Source: Epiperipatus broadwayi | Lineage: Eukaryota > Onychophora > Udeonychophora > Euonychophora > Peripatidae | Reading direction: 5' to 3' | Assembly (NCBI GenBank): GCA_028023455.1 | Contig: JAQFVV010000183.1 | Span: 992,001-1,056,000 of the forward strand | Length of the DNA stretch: 64,000 bases | Shown here: piece by piece, positions 12,241 through 24,772 of the stretch | Layout of the letters: each line of letters begins with the position of its first letter | Position numbering within the stretch: position 1 is the first letter of the stretch | Notes under the pieces: model-generated | Seen by the model: only the letters and a program-made list of their open reading frames with translations | Database searches by the model: none | What the model was told of the DNA's origin: nothing | Position numbers and translations under genes: made by a program

Positions 12241-12404
12241 TTATTCATTAGATGTTCGATCTGGGGCTTGTGGAATGGGTTCGTATCTATGTTGGTCCCT
12301 GATATAAATCTCAGGTTTGACTGGGTTTGAAATACATTTCATTGAGTTCCATCTTATGTTAGATGGATCAACATATTTTGTCTGGTACAATATATATATA
12401 TTGA
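12241..12404 (+). repeat. (TA)n-terminated repeat M, copy 1
   Basis: Resembles 24606-24772. Both have ATTAGATGTT near the left, TGGATCAA about two thirds along, and end with GTACAATATATATATAT. The shared end at a (TA)n tract makes this look like a SINE-type or LINE-tail element that ends in a microsatellite rather than poly-A. Confidence 0.5.
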
Positions 12405-13674
12405 ATTAAATATTCTCACAAATTATTGTAGTAAACAATAAATATAAGGGGATTATATTCATGTAATCAGAGATAACTTTTGGTTTTTGATTCATATATA
12501 TATACACATACATATATTTCACTATTTAAAAAAAGGCTGTTTTCAAGTAGTCAATGAATACATGATAACTTAATAACTTATGCTCAAATATAATTGAAAA
12601 TAATGACTGCATGACATGGTAAAATCTTCCATAAGAATAGAATAGTATAATTAATGCTCAAATCGTTAATTTTTAGCAAACAAAAAGAGATCTCTTTTTC
12701 TAGCTATTATATATTTCTACAATACCTAATTCAGACATCAACAAACACCAGAAACATAACTTTAACATTACTTTATTTCCTAAAAAAAAGAATTTATCAC
12801 ATTATTCTTATGGAAGATGTTATTATACAACCTGGTAATTATTTTGAATTATATTTGTCCATAAATCGTTATTTATTACATTGAATTAGTGATATGGTTT
12901 TCATAGTTATTTAAAAAAAATATTTAGAGGCTTCGCTTTAAGAAACAAAGCAATGCCAAAGTTATATTATTGTTGCAATATTTAAAATACAGTTAATTTC
13001 TTCTTTGCAAGTTGAAATCTGACTTTTAGTAGCTAACAGAAAAATATGTTTTTCTATTGGCTAAAAATAATAATTTCCGCATTAACGTTTGTGAAACTTT
13101 ATCATGTTGTTCTTATAAAATACTTTATCGTGTGATCTAGAAGTTATTTTTAAATTTATATATATATGCATGTGTGATAATTATTTTCTATAGAGAAGTA
13201 ACACTGACATAAATATAATTGTTGCTTAAATGTAACAAATTATCATCGAATACTGCATTTTGTATTCAAATTACAGATCACGTCTTCATTTCAATACTAA
13301 TGAGCATTAGTTTTTTAATGTTATTAAAATATATAATTTATCAATTTCTTTAACTCTTTTAATATCCTCCACCACCTCTCACCCACAATAAACGACCTAA
13401 AATTATGTACTCTAACCACATAACCTATTTCTTTTTTTTTTAAATACTGAATTATAACTAAAAGCAAATTAAGTTTTCTTATATGTGTATTAAAGCTTTA
13501 TTCCATCCTAGCTCTCAAATTAATCTTTACTAATCTATATGTTGGAAAGAGCAATAAGTGTGAGGAAATTTAATTTTGCAAGCAATATTAACATAATTTA
13601 TTAATAGCGTCATTTAAATATCTATTTAAACATGATAAAAAAATTGAGTCTCCACAAGACAATATAGTATATAC
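12405..13674. other. AT-rich spacer
   Basis: A 76-codon frame at 12654-12884 shows only AT-bias residues. No gene recognised. Confidence 0.5.
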
Positions 13675-14985
13675 ATGGTAAAGACGTACCACATGATTAG
13701 ATAATTGGAAGAATGCAGTTATATTTAAAAAGGTGATAAAAAATATCAGAAATTACAGATCTATTAGTCTTTTATCAGTTATATACAAAATTTTTATCAA
13801 AGTAATTACAACTGATTTATAGCAAGCTTTGGATTTTAACCAATTACAAGAACAAGCTGAATTTAAAAGTGATTTTAGTACAGTGGATCATATCCAAGTA
13901 TTGAGAGAATTTATAGGAATGACCAATGGATATGAGTTGCCATTTTGCTTTGGATTTGTGGGCTATGAAAAGGCATTTGATTCTATATGCATTTCTTCAG
14001 TAATTAAAGCATGGGGTCATCAAGATTTAGATCCAGGAAACTGTCATATTCTGAAAAATATTTATAAAAATGCAACAGCAACATTTAGATTACATAATGA
14101 TATTAAAAAGTTTAACTTTGAGAAAGGTGTAAGACAGGGTGGCTCCATATCTTTAAAACTTTTTACAGCAATTTTGCAAGAAGTATTTTGGGAATTAAAA
14201 TAAGAAGCTGAGGGAATAAATGTAAATGGAGATTACTTAAGTCATCTGGATTTTGCAGATGATGTAGTTGTTTTTGCAAATAATACTTTAGAGCTTCAGG
14301 GAATGTTGCAAGAGTTATCAGATGAAAGTAAGAAAATAGGATTAAGATTAAATATTAAAAAGATTAAACTAATGTTTAATAGATTTTCTCAAGATTAATA
14401 ATGATGAGTTCTAAGTTAACAACTACAAATACCTTGGTCAGATTATTACCATAGATAAAACATTATGAAATTAATTATAGAATTACCTTGATTGGAGTGT
14501 TTTTGGTAGAAATAACTTAATATTAAACAGAAACATGCCTATGTATTTAAAAAGAAAGTTTTTTTTTTTTTTTAAAAAAAATACATTTTATCAATCTAAG
14601 ACCTTGACACTTAACAAAAAAGCAATACAGAGACTTCAGACTATTCAAAAAAGTGTGGAGAGATGTAAAATAAGAGTAACAAGAAGAGATTGAAACAAAA
14701 TACATGGATGTGATAACAATTGGGTGTTACTTACATCAAGTTGTGTTGAACATATTGTTAAAAGAGATGATAATAGATGGATAGTTGAAATCTTAAATTG
14801 GATTCTAAGAGATTGTAAAATATCTAAAAAGAGGACACTTGTGAAATAGATAGATGAAATAAGAAAATGGTCTAATGTAAAGCATAGAAGAAAGGCTTGA
14901 GATCAAAGAAGATGGACTGAACTTGGAGACTTTCATGCAGTGGGTCAATGATTGAAAATGATAAAGATGATATATATATATATGT
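13675..14985 (+). pseudogene. decayed RTE-like LINE copy 2
   Basis: Colinear with the RT frame at 4.8-6.4 kb, from just before the NYRPISLL region to the 3' tail. The best open block (13829-14203) keeps motif A as FVGYEKAFDSI, in which the catalytic Asp is replaced by Gly, and motif B as GVRQGGSIS. Beyond it, DFADDVVVF (motif C) is still readable at about 14248-14275. Stops and frameshifts are frequent, for example at about 14201, 14397 and 14692. A T/A homopolymer block sits at 14560-14582. The copy ends in GATGATATATATATATATG, again at a (TA)n tract. It is a dead, more 5'-truncated copy. Confidence 0.85.
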
Positions 14986-15339
14986 AAATTAAATTAGCTG
15001 TTGTTTTTTTTTAATTTAATAAACAATAAAAATAAAGAGATTATTCATGTAAACAGATATAACTTTTATCTTTTGATGTTGCCAGGAAGACAATTATTCA
15101 TGAGGCTAAATAAGCTTTCTGTATTAACCTATATAACTCTTTGGTCAGTGCATTTTTCAATTTATCTCAATCAAATTGCAATCATCCATCAGCACAAACA
15201 TCCAGCCAATCTTTCTCTCATTATGGATCATTTTGAGACATCATCACCACTTTTCAAGTGTGTAAGGCATATATACCACTGTCTTATATATATTTAAACT
15301 TTAACAGTAAATAGATATATTAGTATTATTCTAATAAAA
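14986..15339. other. spacer with one unassigned frame
   Basis: A 98-codon frame (15001-15297) has a varied C-terminal half but no recognisable domain. I do not call a gene. Confidence 0.4.
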
Positions 15340-15420
15340 TGGCATTATTGTGTTAATGACATGGTGCCATTATTGAAAGCAGTTGATAAAGGTTGTTGTC
15401 TGAAACAAGTGTTTTGAAAA
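15340..15420 (+). repeat. possible Penelope-like 3' UTR remnant
   Basis: Contains GCAGTTGATAAAGGTTG, then GTCTGAAACAAGTG. This resembles the 3' UTR of the Penelope-like fragment at 63.26 kb (ACAGTTGATAAAGATTG, GTGAAACAATTG). No coding part remains upstream. Confidence 0.4.
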
Positions 15421-15902
15421 GATTATTTTGATTTTTTCATTCATCATTTGGAAAATGAAGAATAAATTATGAAATATGGTAAATGATACTTTGAAATTTT
15501 AATAACATTTCATTAATATCACATTTATCATTTATAGTAACCACCATGGATTATATTTTGTCTTTACCTTATCATTAATTTTTCTGCACCAAAATTTGAA
15601 TCCTTGGTATTTTTTTGAAAAGTCTTGTAATTAATAAGTTATTTATCACGTTTTTGTTATCATGAACTTAATGTCAAAATTTAGACAAAAAAAGAAAAAC
15701 TTTTCAGTTGCTAATTAGAGGGTCATTCCTTATGTAACACAACTAACCATTCAATATTCTTTAGTAAATGGAAAATTATTTTTATCTAAAATTAAAATAA
15801 AAACTATAAAATCCCCACCAAATTGTTAATAACCTTGGTTCAAATTTACCAATCTTTGAGAAAAAATGTCTGAAGAAAGCTTTTAAATTATATTGATTTC
15901 TA
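15421..15902. other. AT-rich spacer
   Basis: Nothing recognised. Confidence 0.5.
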
Positions 15903-16072
15903 CTTAATGAATATTGTTTCGGTAGTGTAGTTTTCAGTACACGATTCTCATGCAAGGTAGGGACAAGTTTCTATCTCAGTCCCTACTTTGCTGTGAGAGT
16001 GGTGTAGTGGAAATTACACTAGAGAAATATATTTCATTAAATGAATAATCTTCAGTCTAATGAATGCCTATA
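15903..16072 (+). mobile_element. MITE-T, full-length-like copy
   Basis: A foldback of about 170 bp. Its left arm (AATGAATATTGTTTCGGTAG) pairs with its right arm (TACACTAGAGAAATATAT, then ATTAAATGAATAATC). The interior has a palindromic GTAGGGAC/GTCCCTAC core and a tRNA-like stretch, GGTAGTGTAG followed by CAAGTTTCTATCTC at tRNA-like spacing. Related pieces lie at 19.45, 28.06, 28.38 and 28.64 kb. It is non-coding and non-autonomous. Confidence 0.55.
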
Positions 16073-17084
16073 AAAATTATTAATATATTGCTTTCTATTA
16101 TATATATATATTGCTTTTCCTGCCTAAAAATAGATTTATATAGTTAGGACATTGCATACTTCATGAAGGCAATAAAAATAATCATTGTTGAGAATCTACG
16201 AATGCTTACCATCTGCTTACGTCACAGTTTTCATGTACATTTATTTCAGAGTAAACTCTAAACAATGCCATGATATAAAGTTGACAGAATGGTATTCATA
16301 AATTATACTTTTAAAATTTTTGAAATAATAATTACTTTCCTAATGAGCATTTTTATAAATAATTTTTACTTATGTTTTTAGTAAATGCTAATTCATAATA
16401 ATAAATCCATTAATTTAAAAAAAAATTTGTAATACAGTAATTCAAGATCTTTAAAATAAATAACTAAATTAAATGAATGGCGTGAGAGGCTATTGTTAGC
16501 TTTCGTATTACCGGTAATCTTTTTTTATGTTTTTATAGAAACTGCAATAAATCCAAGGTCAAACTGCTTTTAAAAATCTGTGGTTTAAATACTGTTCTTA
16601 TTATATCACATCCTCAACAAGAAGAAAAAATAATTCAGTAGTTATTATTTTAAAATAACATAATTCTTCTTTTAAAACTATTTTTAATTATACAGATGCG
16701 TGAAGATTTTCAAATTTTCAAGTATATATTAAAGTGAATATTCTGCCACCATCTGGATAATATGGTAACTAGACGACAATGATAAGTTGACAGAAGATGA
16801 GGTGTGATCAAAATATGTGTACGCTATACTAATAAATAATTATTTTTATAGAGAAAACCCAAAAACTTTATTAACGTCTTTGATTCTAAAAATACTCGTT
16901 TAAAATGCATTATAAACATATTCGTATCATAAAATAAAACAGAACATTAGTTTTCATAATTTACATCATTTAATAGTTACTAAAATAGCACATATAAAAA
17001 TACTAATTTAATGATATTAATACAATACGTTCAGTGCTTTAATATATGTAATAATCGAGATTAAATACTCTCAACTCCAATATA
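16073..17084. other. AT-rich spacer
   Basis: Contains a (TA)n tract near 16099-16113. No gene or bounded element recognised. Confidence 0.5.
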
Positions 17085-17470
17085 GGACGTGCGGGTGCGA
17101 TGCGATGCACTGTGACTTCTTTTTCGGAGTCAGGAATCTCTAAGCTATTATGCTCAGAGAAACCTGTTAGCCACTTTATCTTCCCTTTCCGTTCCCTACA
17201 CTAAGTTTTTCCCATATTCTTCTTTATCCTGCTCCATTTCCATTTCCACAATATAATCTTTACCAACTCCATGACCTTTATATTTAAACCCTCTTATCTT
17301 TCCTCAAACCCAGTATAAAAAATCAAAAACTATATTTCTGTATAATCACATTGTTTATATTTATTCTTCCACAACTTCATTATTAGTACACTTTTTGCTT
17401 GCAGGCATTTACATTCAATTAACAGGTGCCTAACATTTTCAATAATTACAAGAAAAGAGAGTCATCTATT
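17085..17470 (-). pseudogene. 3' fragment of LINE-B
   Basis: The reverse complement is colinear with the 3' end of LINE-B at 32.0-32.4 kb. Shared phrases are GAATAAATATAAAC, GTGATTATACAGAAA, ATAAAGGTCAT, GGCTAACAGGTTTCTCTG and ATCGCATCGC. It encodes a readable HLLIEC, the C-terminal part of a CxxC...H...C motif found after the RT in many LINEs. The 5' side is lost, so this is a typical 3'-anchored truncation, much less AT-rich than its surroundings. Confidence 0.8.
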
Positions 17471-17721
17471 TTGTGGTGGGTTAGAGACTATTTTAAAATA
17501 TTTATTGAGTTAAGAGAGTATTTTAAAATATTTATTTTACAATGGCATGAGTTTTAATCTCGAATATTATATATATACAAAATAAATCATTTGTGAAATG
17601 GTAGCTGAAATTCAAGAATAGTCAAATCATTATTTCCTAATGATAGAATAAATTCAGTAATGCAGACTGAATAGAACAGAGAAGGAAAAAAGTAATCTCT
17701 TTTATGCTGTAAAGTAATCAA

Positions 17722-17832
17722 GCATTGGTAGCCGAAAAGTCAGTGCAGCCGCCTTGCAAGCAAGCAGTTGCTTGCAGATAGTTGTCGCAGGCTTGCTTCC
17801 CAGCCAGTGCTTTGACATATGGGAAAAAAAAG
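17722..17832 (+). mobile_element. SINE-L, tRNA-derived, copy 1
   Basis: The head contains an A-box-like GGTAGCCGAAAAGTCAGTG and a degraded B-box (GGCTTGCTTCCC). It ends in TTTGACATATGG plus an A-rich tail. The head, with an extended arm between anticodon and T-arm positions, resembles class II tRNAs (Leu/Ser type). Two close relatives lie at 27.28 and 33.76 kb. The pol III boxes are those of a retroposon, not a working tRNA. Confidence 0.75.
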
Positions 17833-19451
17833 ATGTTAAATATATTAAAATCTACATATTTTGAATTATGATGTAATATTTAGCACAAAGTTTATTTTCA
17901 ATTTATATTTATTAATTTGAATAACTGAAGCTAAATAAAACATCTTAATTATTATTTTTATTGTACTTTTTTTCTTTAGCATTTTAAAATCCATTTGGAA
18001 ATATAAATGAAAATCATATCAATTGTTCTATTTGATTTAACCCATTTAGCAGTAAATTCTACTTTTCTATTTTGAATAAACTCTAATGAAAATTTTGTAT
18101 ATATTCCTCCATACTTGTATATTTTATTTTTATAATTAAATCTTTTTTCTATATAATATATTGATATTCTTAACATTATTTATTACAAATATAAGTTTTC
18201 AAGTGAGACTCATTTTAAAAATTAAAATTGACATTCACAAAATATAAAAATAAATTTCTAAATGGAGTTCTTGTCTATAATAATCATACTTGGCATTATT
18301 AGACAAATTAATCTACTAAAAAAGTTTAATAGAATGAACTATTAGATATTTGAATTCTGTGATATTAAAATGAAGATAAATTTAGAGTTAGTTAATCTCA
18401 AAGAAATTTTGAAAATGTTAAAAGTAAATATTCAATTTATTTTTATTAATTTTTTTTTAAATATTTTTATTTTTTGACAAAGGCAATTCTACTTTGCCAA
18501 GTAGAAACTGCTTCTGCTTTGTCATAACAAACTTTTTAAAAATTGTCTTTTTAAAAATATGTTTTCAAAGATAGTATCTTTGTGATGATATAAGTTTTGG
18601 GTTCAAAATAAGTCTTTTACAAAAATACTGCAAAAATAACCTTTAATTTGTAAATAAATTACTGAAAATTACATTTTTTTTCTTTTTCTCCAATAATTTT
18701 TCTTTCATTTTGTCCTGCTAAAACACTTCCAATCATAAAGTCTTATTTCTGTTGACATCTAGGACACTTCCTTCATGGTATTATCATGAAAATAGCCTAT
18801 TGTCAATCATGCAAAAAGCTATTGTCATTACCTAAAGATCTGTATAATGTTGACATATCGAGATTTTTTTTCAACTAATAATTTTAAAATTATAATGTGA
18901 AAAAAATTGTGTATGGTAATGTAAGGTTAAATATAGGCTTAAAACAATTTTAAAAAGATATATATCACCCAAAACTGCAAAATCTGTATAATGTTCCCAT
19001 GAGTTTTACCACATCTGGTAGAAATATTAAATGTCTGGGGGCTTTTAAATATTTTTCAATGTTAGTGATTTCATTCTTGCATTGTTTTATAAAATCATTT
19101 AAGATAACAATTTTCCAAAAAATAATAATATATAACTTATAACTAAGTACTTTTTGTTTGTTAAGTTGTTAACATTATCAATTGAATTTCTGTAAATAAA
19201 AAGGAGAAAATGATTTTGCAGCAACTGCAAATTTCAGTATTGGTATATTATCTATTTATTGTAATCTTTAAATTGATTTATAAGAATTGCTTCTAAGATT
19301 TTTCTTTCTATTTTGCATGCTCTGAATTGAAATTAAATTTAAAGTTACAAGATTTTTTGTACTCATAAAAAAAAACTGAAGGTGCTCATTTAAAAAATCT
19401 TGATTCTTTTATAAAATGTTCAAATCACCTACCCAAATTAATAGTTTTTAT
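17833..19451. other. AT-rich spacer
   Basis: A 66-codon minus-strand frame (17976-18176) has no domain. A short hairpin lies at 18473-18522 (TGACAAAG...CTTTGTCA). Otherwise nothing recognised. Confidence 0.45.
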
Positions 19452-19520
19452 TAATCATTCATTAGACTAGATATGATCCATTTGATGAATAATATTTCTG
19501 TAGTGTAATTTTTATCTGTG
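19452..19520 (+). repeat. MITE-T left-arm fragment
   Basis: Phrases ATTCATTAGACTAGA and GAATAATATTTCTGTAGTG are the reverse complement of the right arm of the MITE-T copies at 15.9 and 28.7 kb. Only one arm is present. Confidence 0.5.
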
Positions 19521-19612
19521 TTCTTTTTTACTTTTTACAATGCTTTTTTATAATCCACTATCAGCAGTTTCAATTGCCCCCACAATCTTCTTCAGAATTA
19601 CAACAAACATAG

Positions 19613-19895
19613 CAGATTTTCACTGATATGGATGGCTAAAGAGTTGAAGAGTGGAGAAAATTGAAGCCTGTACATTAAAGTGTGTAGATTTGGTATCTTA
19701 ATATAAATTGAGCACTGATTATATATATATGTGAGAGATGATGATCTGGACTAACTGATGAATGGTTGTTCAGTATAAAATACATAAATTAGAGATCATT
19801 TATTTTTCTCACATTTATGTTGTCATGTGTATTGATTATATTGTATAGAGTAGATGGCTGTAGGGAGTTTGAAAGTGTGGGTTCAAATCCTCTTA
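19613..19895 (+). mobile_element. FB-C foldback copy 2 (right arm)
   Basis: Matches the FB-C right arm: GAAGCCTGTACATTAAAG, GGTATCTTAATATAAA, GAGCACTGATTA, and a terminal GGGTTCAAATCC. The left arm is absent. The modular FB-A foldback starts about 7 bp after its end. Confidence 0.7.
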
Positions 19896-19901
19896 AATTA
19901 T

Positions 19902-20990
19902 ATGGCATTCTACCAAAAACACCGTCAAGCGTATGTTTGTTTACATAAACGTCAGAGCCAGCATTCACTATCTCTAACTTTAGTTCCACCTTCGGATCAT
20001 GGTTTCAAGCTATTTGCTATCATCAGTGAAGGACAGGAATAAGAAACTAGATGTAAACACAAACTCTGAGCGTTTATGAAACAGTTTCTATTCAGCTTGC
20101 AAGCATGAATCTTTTAGACATGTAATGTCTTCAAATTCAACATAGCAATCCAGATAGCTACATGGGTCTGATCTCAGTTCAGCATCACCACATAGTAGAA
20201 GCCTCTGCAATATATATCATTGCAAGAAAGACCTCAAAGGTACATTTATGAAAAACAAAAAAACACAAGTTAAAACTTACTAACGCTTGTATTTATGACA
20301 ATAGATGGTGTTCTACCAAAAACACCATCAAGCATATGTTTGTTTCATAAACGCTCAGAGTTTGTGTTTAGATCTAGTTTCTTATTCCTGTCCTTCACTG
20401 ACGATAGCAAATAGCTTGAAATCATGATATGAAGGTGGAACTAAAGTTAGAGATAGTGAATGCTTGCTCTGACGTTTATGTAAACAAACATATGCTTGAT
20501 GGTGTTTTTGGTAGAATGCCATCTATTATCATAAATACAAGCATTAGCATGTTTTAACTTGTATTTTTTTGTTTTTCATAAATGTACCTTTGAGGTCTTT
20601 CTTGCAGTGATATATATATATTGCAGAGGCTTCTACTATGTGGTGATGCTGAACTGATATCAGACCCATGTAGCTATCTGGCTTCCTATGCTGAGTTTGA
20701 AGACATTACGTCTAAAAGATTCACACTTGCAAGCTGAATAGAAACTGTTTCATAAACACTCAGAGTTTGTGTTTAGATCTAGTTTCTTATTCCTGTTCTT
20801 CACTGACAATAGCATATAGCTTGAAATCATGATCTGAAGGTGGAACTAAAGTTAGAGATAGTGAATGCTTGCTCTGACGTTTATGTAAACAAACATACGC
20901 TTGACGGTGTTTTTGGTAGAACACCATCTATTGTCATAAATACAAGCGTTAGGAAGTTTTAACTTGTTTTTTTTTGTTTTTCATATATAT
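19902..20990. mobile_element. FB-A modular foldback, about 1.1 kb
   Basis: Built from one unit of about 410 bp in both orientations. A plus unit runs 19904-20318 and the start of a second runs to about 20347. Then come an inverted partial unit (20348-20518), an inverted full unit (20519-20925) and a trailing partial unit. Recurrent landmarks are TACCAAAAACACC/GGTGTTTTTGGTA, TTTATGTAAACAAACATA, CTAAAGTTAGAGATAGTGAA and CACATAGTAGAAGCCTCTGC. Frames here are antisense echoes of the repeat and encode nothing recognisable. The element can fold into a very long hairpin, as in Foldback-type elements. Confidence 0.85.
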
Positions 20991-22645
20991 ATTGAAATGG
21001 TAAATCTGATTCAGATTTGCTGTTTCACTGTCTGACCCACATAATCACTTATTAAGGGGGTTTAATTGAAGCACGCCTATGTAGAGAAATGTATTTTTTC
21101 AATGTTTATTTTTTTTATGATTCTTAAAACATTTTTTTTTACACAACTATCCTGAATAAATTACTAAAATTTATTTTGGATAGTACTAATCATGTACTAA
21201 CACACTAGTTATTTTATTTATGGAAAAGAAAAAAGGTGCAAATATAAGTTTTGAATTTTTTTGATATGTTCTTTTTATATATATTTAAGATGTCTTTTTT
21301 TTATCTTTAGGAATCCACGATGGCCTTTTTGAAAGATTTGTACCTCAATAAGAAAGTTTAAATTAAATGTTAAATCAAAGTACTGATAAATTATCAAAAT
21401 CCATTACTTTGGAATTTCTATTAATGAATTAATAGAGATTCTACATTGTTAGATAAAAATTATACTAAAATCTCTATCGATACTTATTGAAGTACAAACT
21501 TTCTAAAATTATAACAAAACTATGATTTCCCATTGTTTCATAGAAGATCTAAACACAAATCAGCTCAGGCAGCAGATAATTCAAATACCAATGCTAAGGT
21601 ATAAATAGTGGTCCTTTTTTTAAAGAAAAAAAGAAACAGAAGAGAAAGAAAGTTGCAGAACATCTCTGTGCAAGTTGAAATGTTGAGCAAGTAGTAAAAG
21701 GGAAAATCACTGCCCGTCCCCTTTTGAGACATGAAATCTTCTAATATGCTGCTGCCAGAACCTGCCTTCAAATGCTACCAGTGATCAACGTTCACCCATA
21801 CACTCATTCTGGGGAACTCCAGGTAAAATGCCGAAGAGCTTAAATCCTGTTGTCCAGATTTTAAAAATTATCATTAGAATATAAATGTAATTTCTTAAAG
21901 CTTAAAAAAAAGTCAAAATTTAATGTTTATTAGAAATCTTTTTAACTGACCCTTTAACTTTTTTTTTAAAAAAATTATTTATAATGTAGTTTAATAACTC
22001 CAGCTCACAACAATTTTAATATTTTTGATTATTGAATATGAAAATATGTATTTGTTTTTGTATATTAATTTTAGTATGAGATTTCATGCTTTGATTTTTT
22101 TATTTTTTACTTTGACAAACTTCACTTGCGGGGGGCTCAAAGAGAGGGTAATTTGCTAAGAGAGCAAAGTATGTTCACAAAGGGAAGTGAGTTTTAGCAA
22201 AGAATGAATTAATTTTTAAATAAAAATAAGTTGATCTATTTTTATTGTCACAAGTGAAGTTATGTCGAATATATGTATTTCAAAATAAACCTACCGTAAT
22301 TCTTTAATTAGTTTTATTATAGATTTCCCAGGATGGGATTCTATAATTTTAGATTTCTTTAAATTAAAACAGAATAAAATTGCTATATACTTTTGACCTA
22401 GTAACAGTCCTGCTGAATAGCGTCAGTTAATTATCATGCCTTTTTTAAAAAAAAGTTTGGAAAATGGGAAGGGAGGATTTATTCGAGAAGTAAATTTCCT
22501 TATTCTATATGTTTGGTTTTTGTTTGTTAAATATTTACATAAAGTAGTTGGTTATGCAGATTGATCTTTATGAAGTATTAGATCATTTAAGGCTATTTAA
22601 TTATAATTAGTTCATATTTGATGATTATAATATCTTGGGTTAATA
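20991..22645. other. AT-rich spacer
   Basis: A 68-codon frame at 21565-21771 (minus) lacks a domain. A G-run hairpin region near 22128-22200 was noted but not assigned. Confidence 0.45.
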
Positions 22646-22925
22646 AAGAATGCTTGGAGTAGTGCGGATAGACCTAAAATGGTCATTCATTTGGTGTTCG
22701 GAGTTGGTTCCCAGTTACACATACATCTGTGGGCTGGAGAATGTGGTTGAGATAGAGTTGGTTAGTCAGCATGCTATCTGTACAGGTGGACATGATGGCT
22801 CTCCATAATTCCTATCTCCTATCGGTATATGATCATGACAGGCGGATGTACCGATTTCCCTTTTCTTCATTTGAATAGGCATGTGAGTGTCTGTGAACCG
22901 GCTCGTATGACCCTACCTATGTTTC
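22646..22925 (+). repeat. possible tRNA-related SINE
   Basis: A markedly less AT-rich block. Its left end carries GGAGTAGTGCGGATAG and, about 40 nt later, GGAGTTGGTTCCCAG, spaced like pol III A and B boxes. The body shows no coding frame. No second copy exists in the window, so assignment rests on the boxes only. Confidence 0.35.
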
Positions 22926-22964
22926 TTCTTTCATTTGATCATATATTTATTTATTAACCAAAAG

Positions 22965-23409
22965 ACTTTTTTTTTCGGGGCTCCTGTCCACCATCTAAAT
23001 CCACTTTACCCCACCAATTTTTTATAAAAAAATTTTTTTAAAAAATGTTTTATATTTTTTTTTTAAAGTTTTGTGGGGGGGGTTTTTTTTAATTTTTTTA
23101 ATAAAAAAAAAAAAAAAAAACAATTAAATTTAAACAAAAAAGAAAGAGTATTTTTTGTGGGGTTTTTTCTTTTCTCCTAAAAAAAAATTTTTTTTTGTGG
23201 GGAAAAAAAAAAAAAAACTTCATCAAAAAAAATAAAAAAAAACGTTGAAATTTTTTTTTTTTTTAATATAATTTTTTTATAAAATATTTTTAAATTTTTA
23301 AAATTTTATTTAAAAATAAAAAAAAAAAAAAAAAATTTTTTTAATTTAAAAAAATATATTTAATTAATTTAATATATATTAAATAAAAATAAAATATTTT
23401 TTTTTTATT

Positions 23410-23454
<45 letters not shown>

Positions 23455-23515
23455 TTATTTTTATTTTTTTTTTTTTGTTTTGTTAATTTATATTTTTTTT
23501 TTTTTTTAATTGAAT
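22965..23515. repeat. homopolymer-rich low-complexity block
   Basis: About 550 bp made almost only of A and T runs, some over 40 bases, with occasional G runs abutting T runs. The left edge (CCACCATCTAAATCC) is still ordinary sequence. It is either a true A/T satellite-like tract or a poorly resolved consensus. I see no gene in it. Confidence 0.7.
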
Positions 23516-24605
23516 TTAATATGTTTAGGCGAATATGTTATTAACCAATCGGTTTTGTCTTAGTTTGTGAGTTGGCAATTAAAAGATTTGATTTTTATCT
23601 GATACAACCAATGATAAAATTAGCGGTTAAAAGGTTAACCCAACATTGTTTTGCTTTTCTTTTGCCTATCTAATATGTAAGCCATAGGGAAATGATTCTA
23701 CTCCAGGATCTTCGGCCTGAGTAACCGATTCTTTTGTTATCTCGTGATTAGTTAAAATCTTTTAATTTAGCTAATTCACATTCTAGTTTTATAAGGTATG
23801 ATTTTAGTTGAAAGTCCAACTAAAGCAACTTGTTTGCTTGATAATTTTATAGCTTACAGTTTTAATCACTGTGAGGCTATGTTCATGCTATTCCAGCAAG
23901 ATCCACTAATGTAATAAAATATTATTTTGTTTTTGAGATTTAAATTATTATTCATAAAGAAAGGAAAATAAATCTTTTTTTTTATGTCATTAGAGTAAGA
24001 TAACAAATCATTTTTTTTATTATAATTGTTTTTTTTTTTTTTGATATCTGTTAATATGAAATGTTTTAAATCTTTTTTAAATAAGAAACACAATGTTTCC
24101 TCTTTATATACAATAAGTTGGTCAAATGTTTAGATGTATTATTATCTTGTACTAAATGTAAACAGAGAATTTGGAATCTGTGGTCATTTAATTCTAAAAT
24201 CTTTTTTTCTTTTTTTTTTAAAATAAATGTAAACAAAACTAAAACTGTGCAAACTAAATAAAATGAAATGTTAACCGCTAATGTGAATCTGTTACGCAGG
24301 ACGCGGTCTCTGATAAACTTACTATTTAATCATTAAATTAATATATAGAATGTTTTTTAAGAGCTTGAGTTAAGTGTCAATGTAAAATAATTAATGAGTT
24401 TAAAATATATATAACTAAAACAAAACTTCCAGTCTTTCTTCAAATCTTTTCATTTAATTTTATTTTAAGTAATCTTTGATTTTAAGTATATATATAAATC
24501 AATCACCCAAGTTCTCCTTAAAACATAATTAAAAATGAATCTCATGCTTGAAAGCTCGGCTTCTGGCATGGTGAAAGTAAAGAAATTTGATGTTATTGTC
24601 AAGAA
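23516..24605. other. spacer, no gene seen
   Basis: A 75-codon minus frame (23866-24093) is Lys/Asn/Phe-rich only. A less AT-biased block at 23520-23760 has no recognised relative in the window. Confidence 0.45.
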
Positions 24606-24772
24606 AGATTATTGATTAGATGTTTGACCTGGGAATATAGGTAAATAGGGCAGAATCCATGATGTACCTGACTTATATATCTTGTACATGGTCAGACTTG
24701 AGGTACTTTACCTGTATTCTGGGTCTTGTTGGATCAATAGCTGTTATTCAACCAGTACAATATATATATATC
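24606..24772 (+). repeat. (TA)n-terminated repeat M, copy 2
   Basis: Counterpart of 12241-12404, with ATTAGATGTTTGACCTGGG at the left, GTTGGATCAATA, and the end CCAGTACAATATATATATAT. Divergence between the two is high. Confidence 0.5.
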
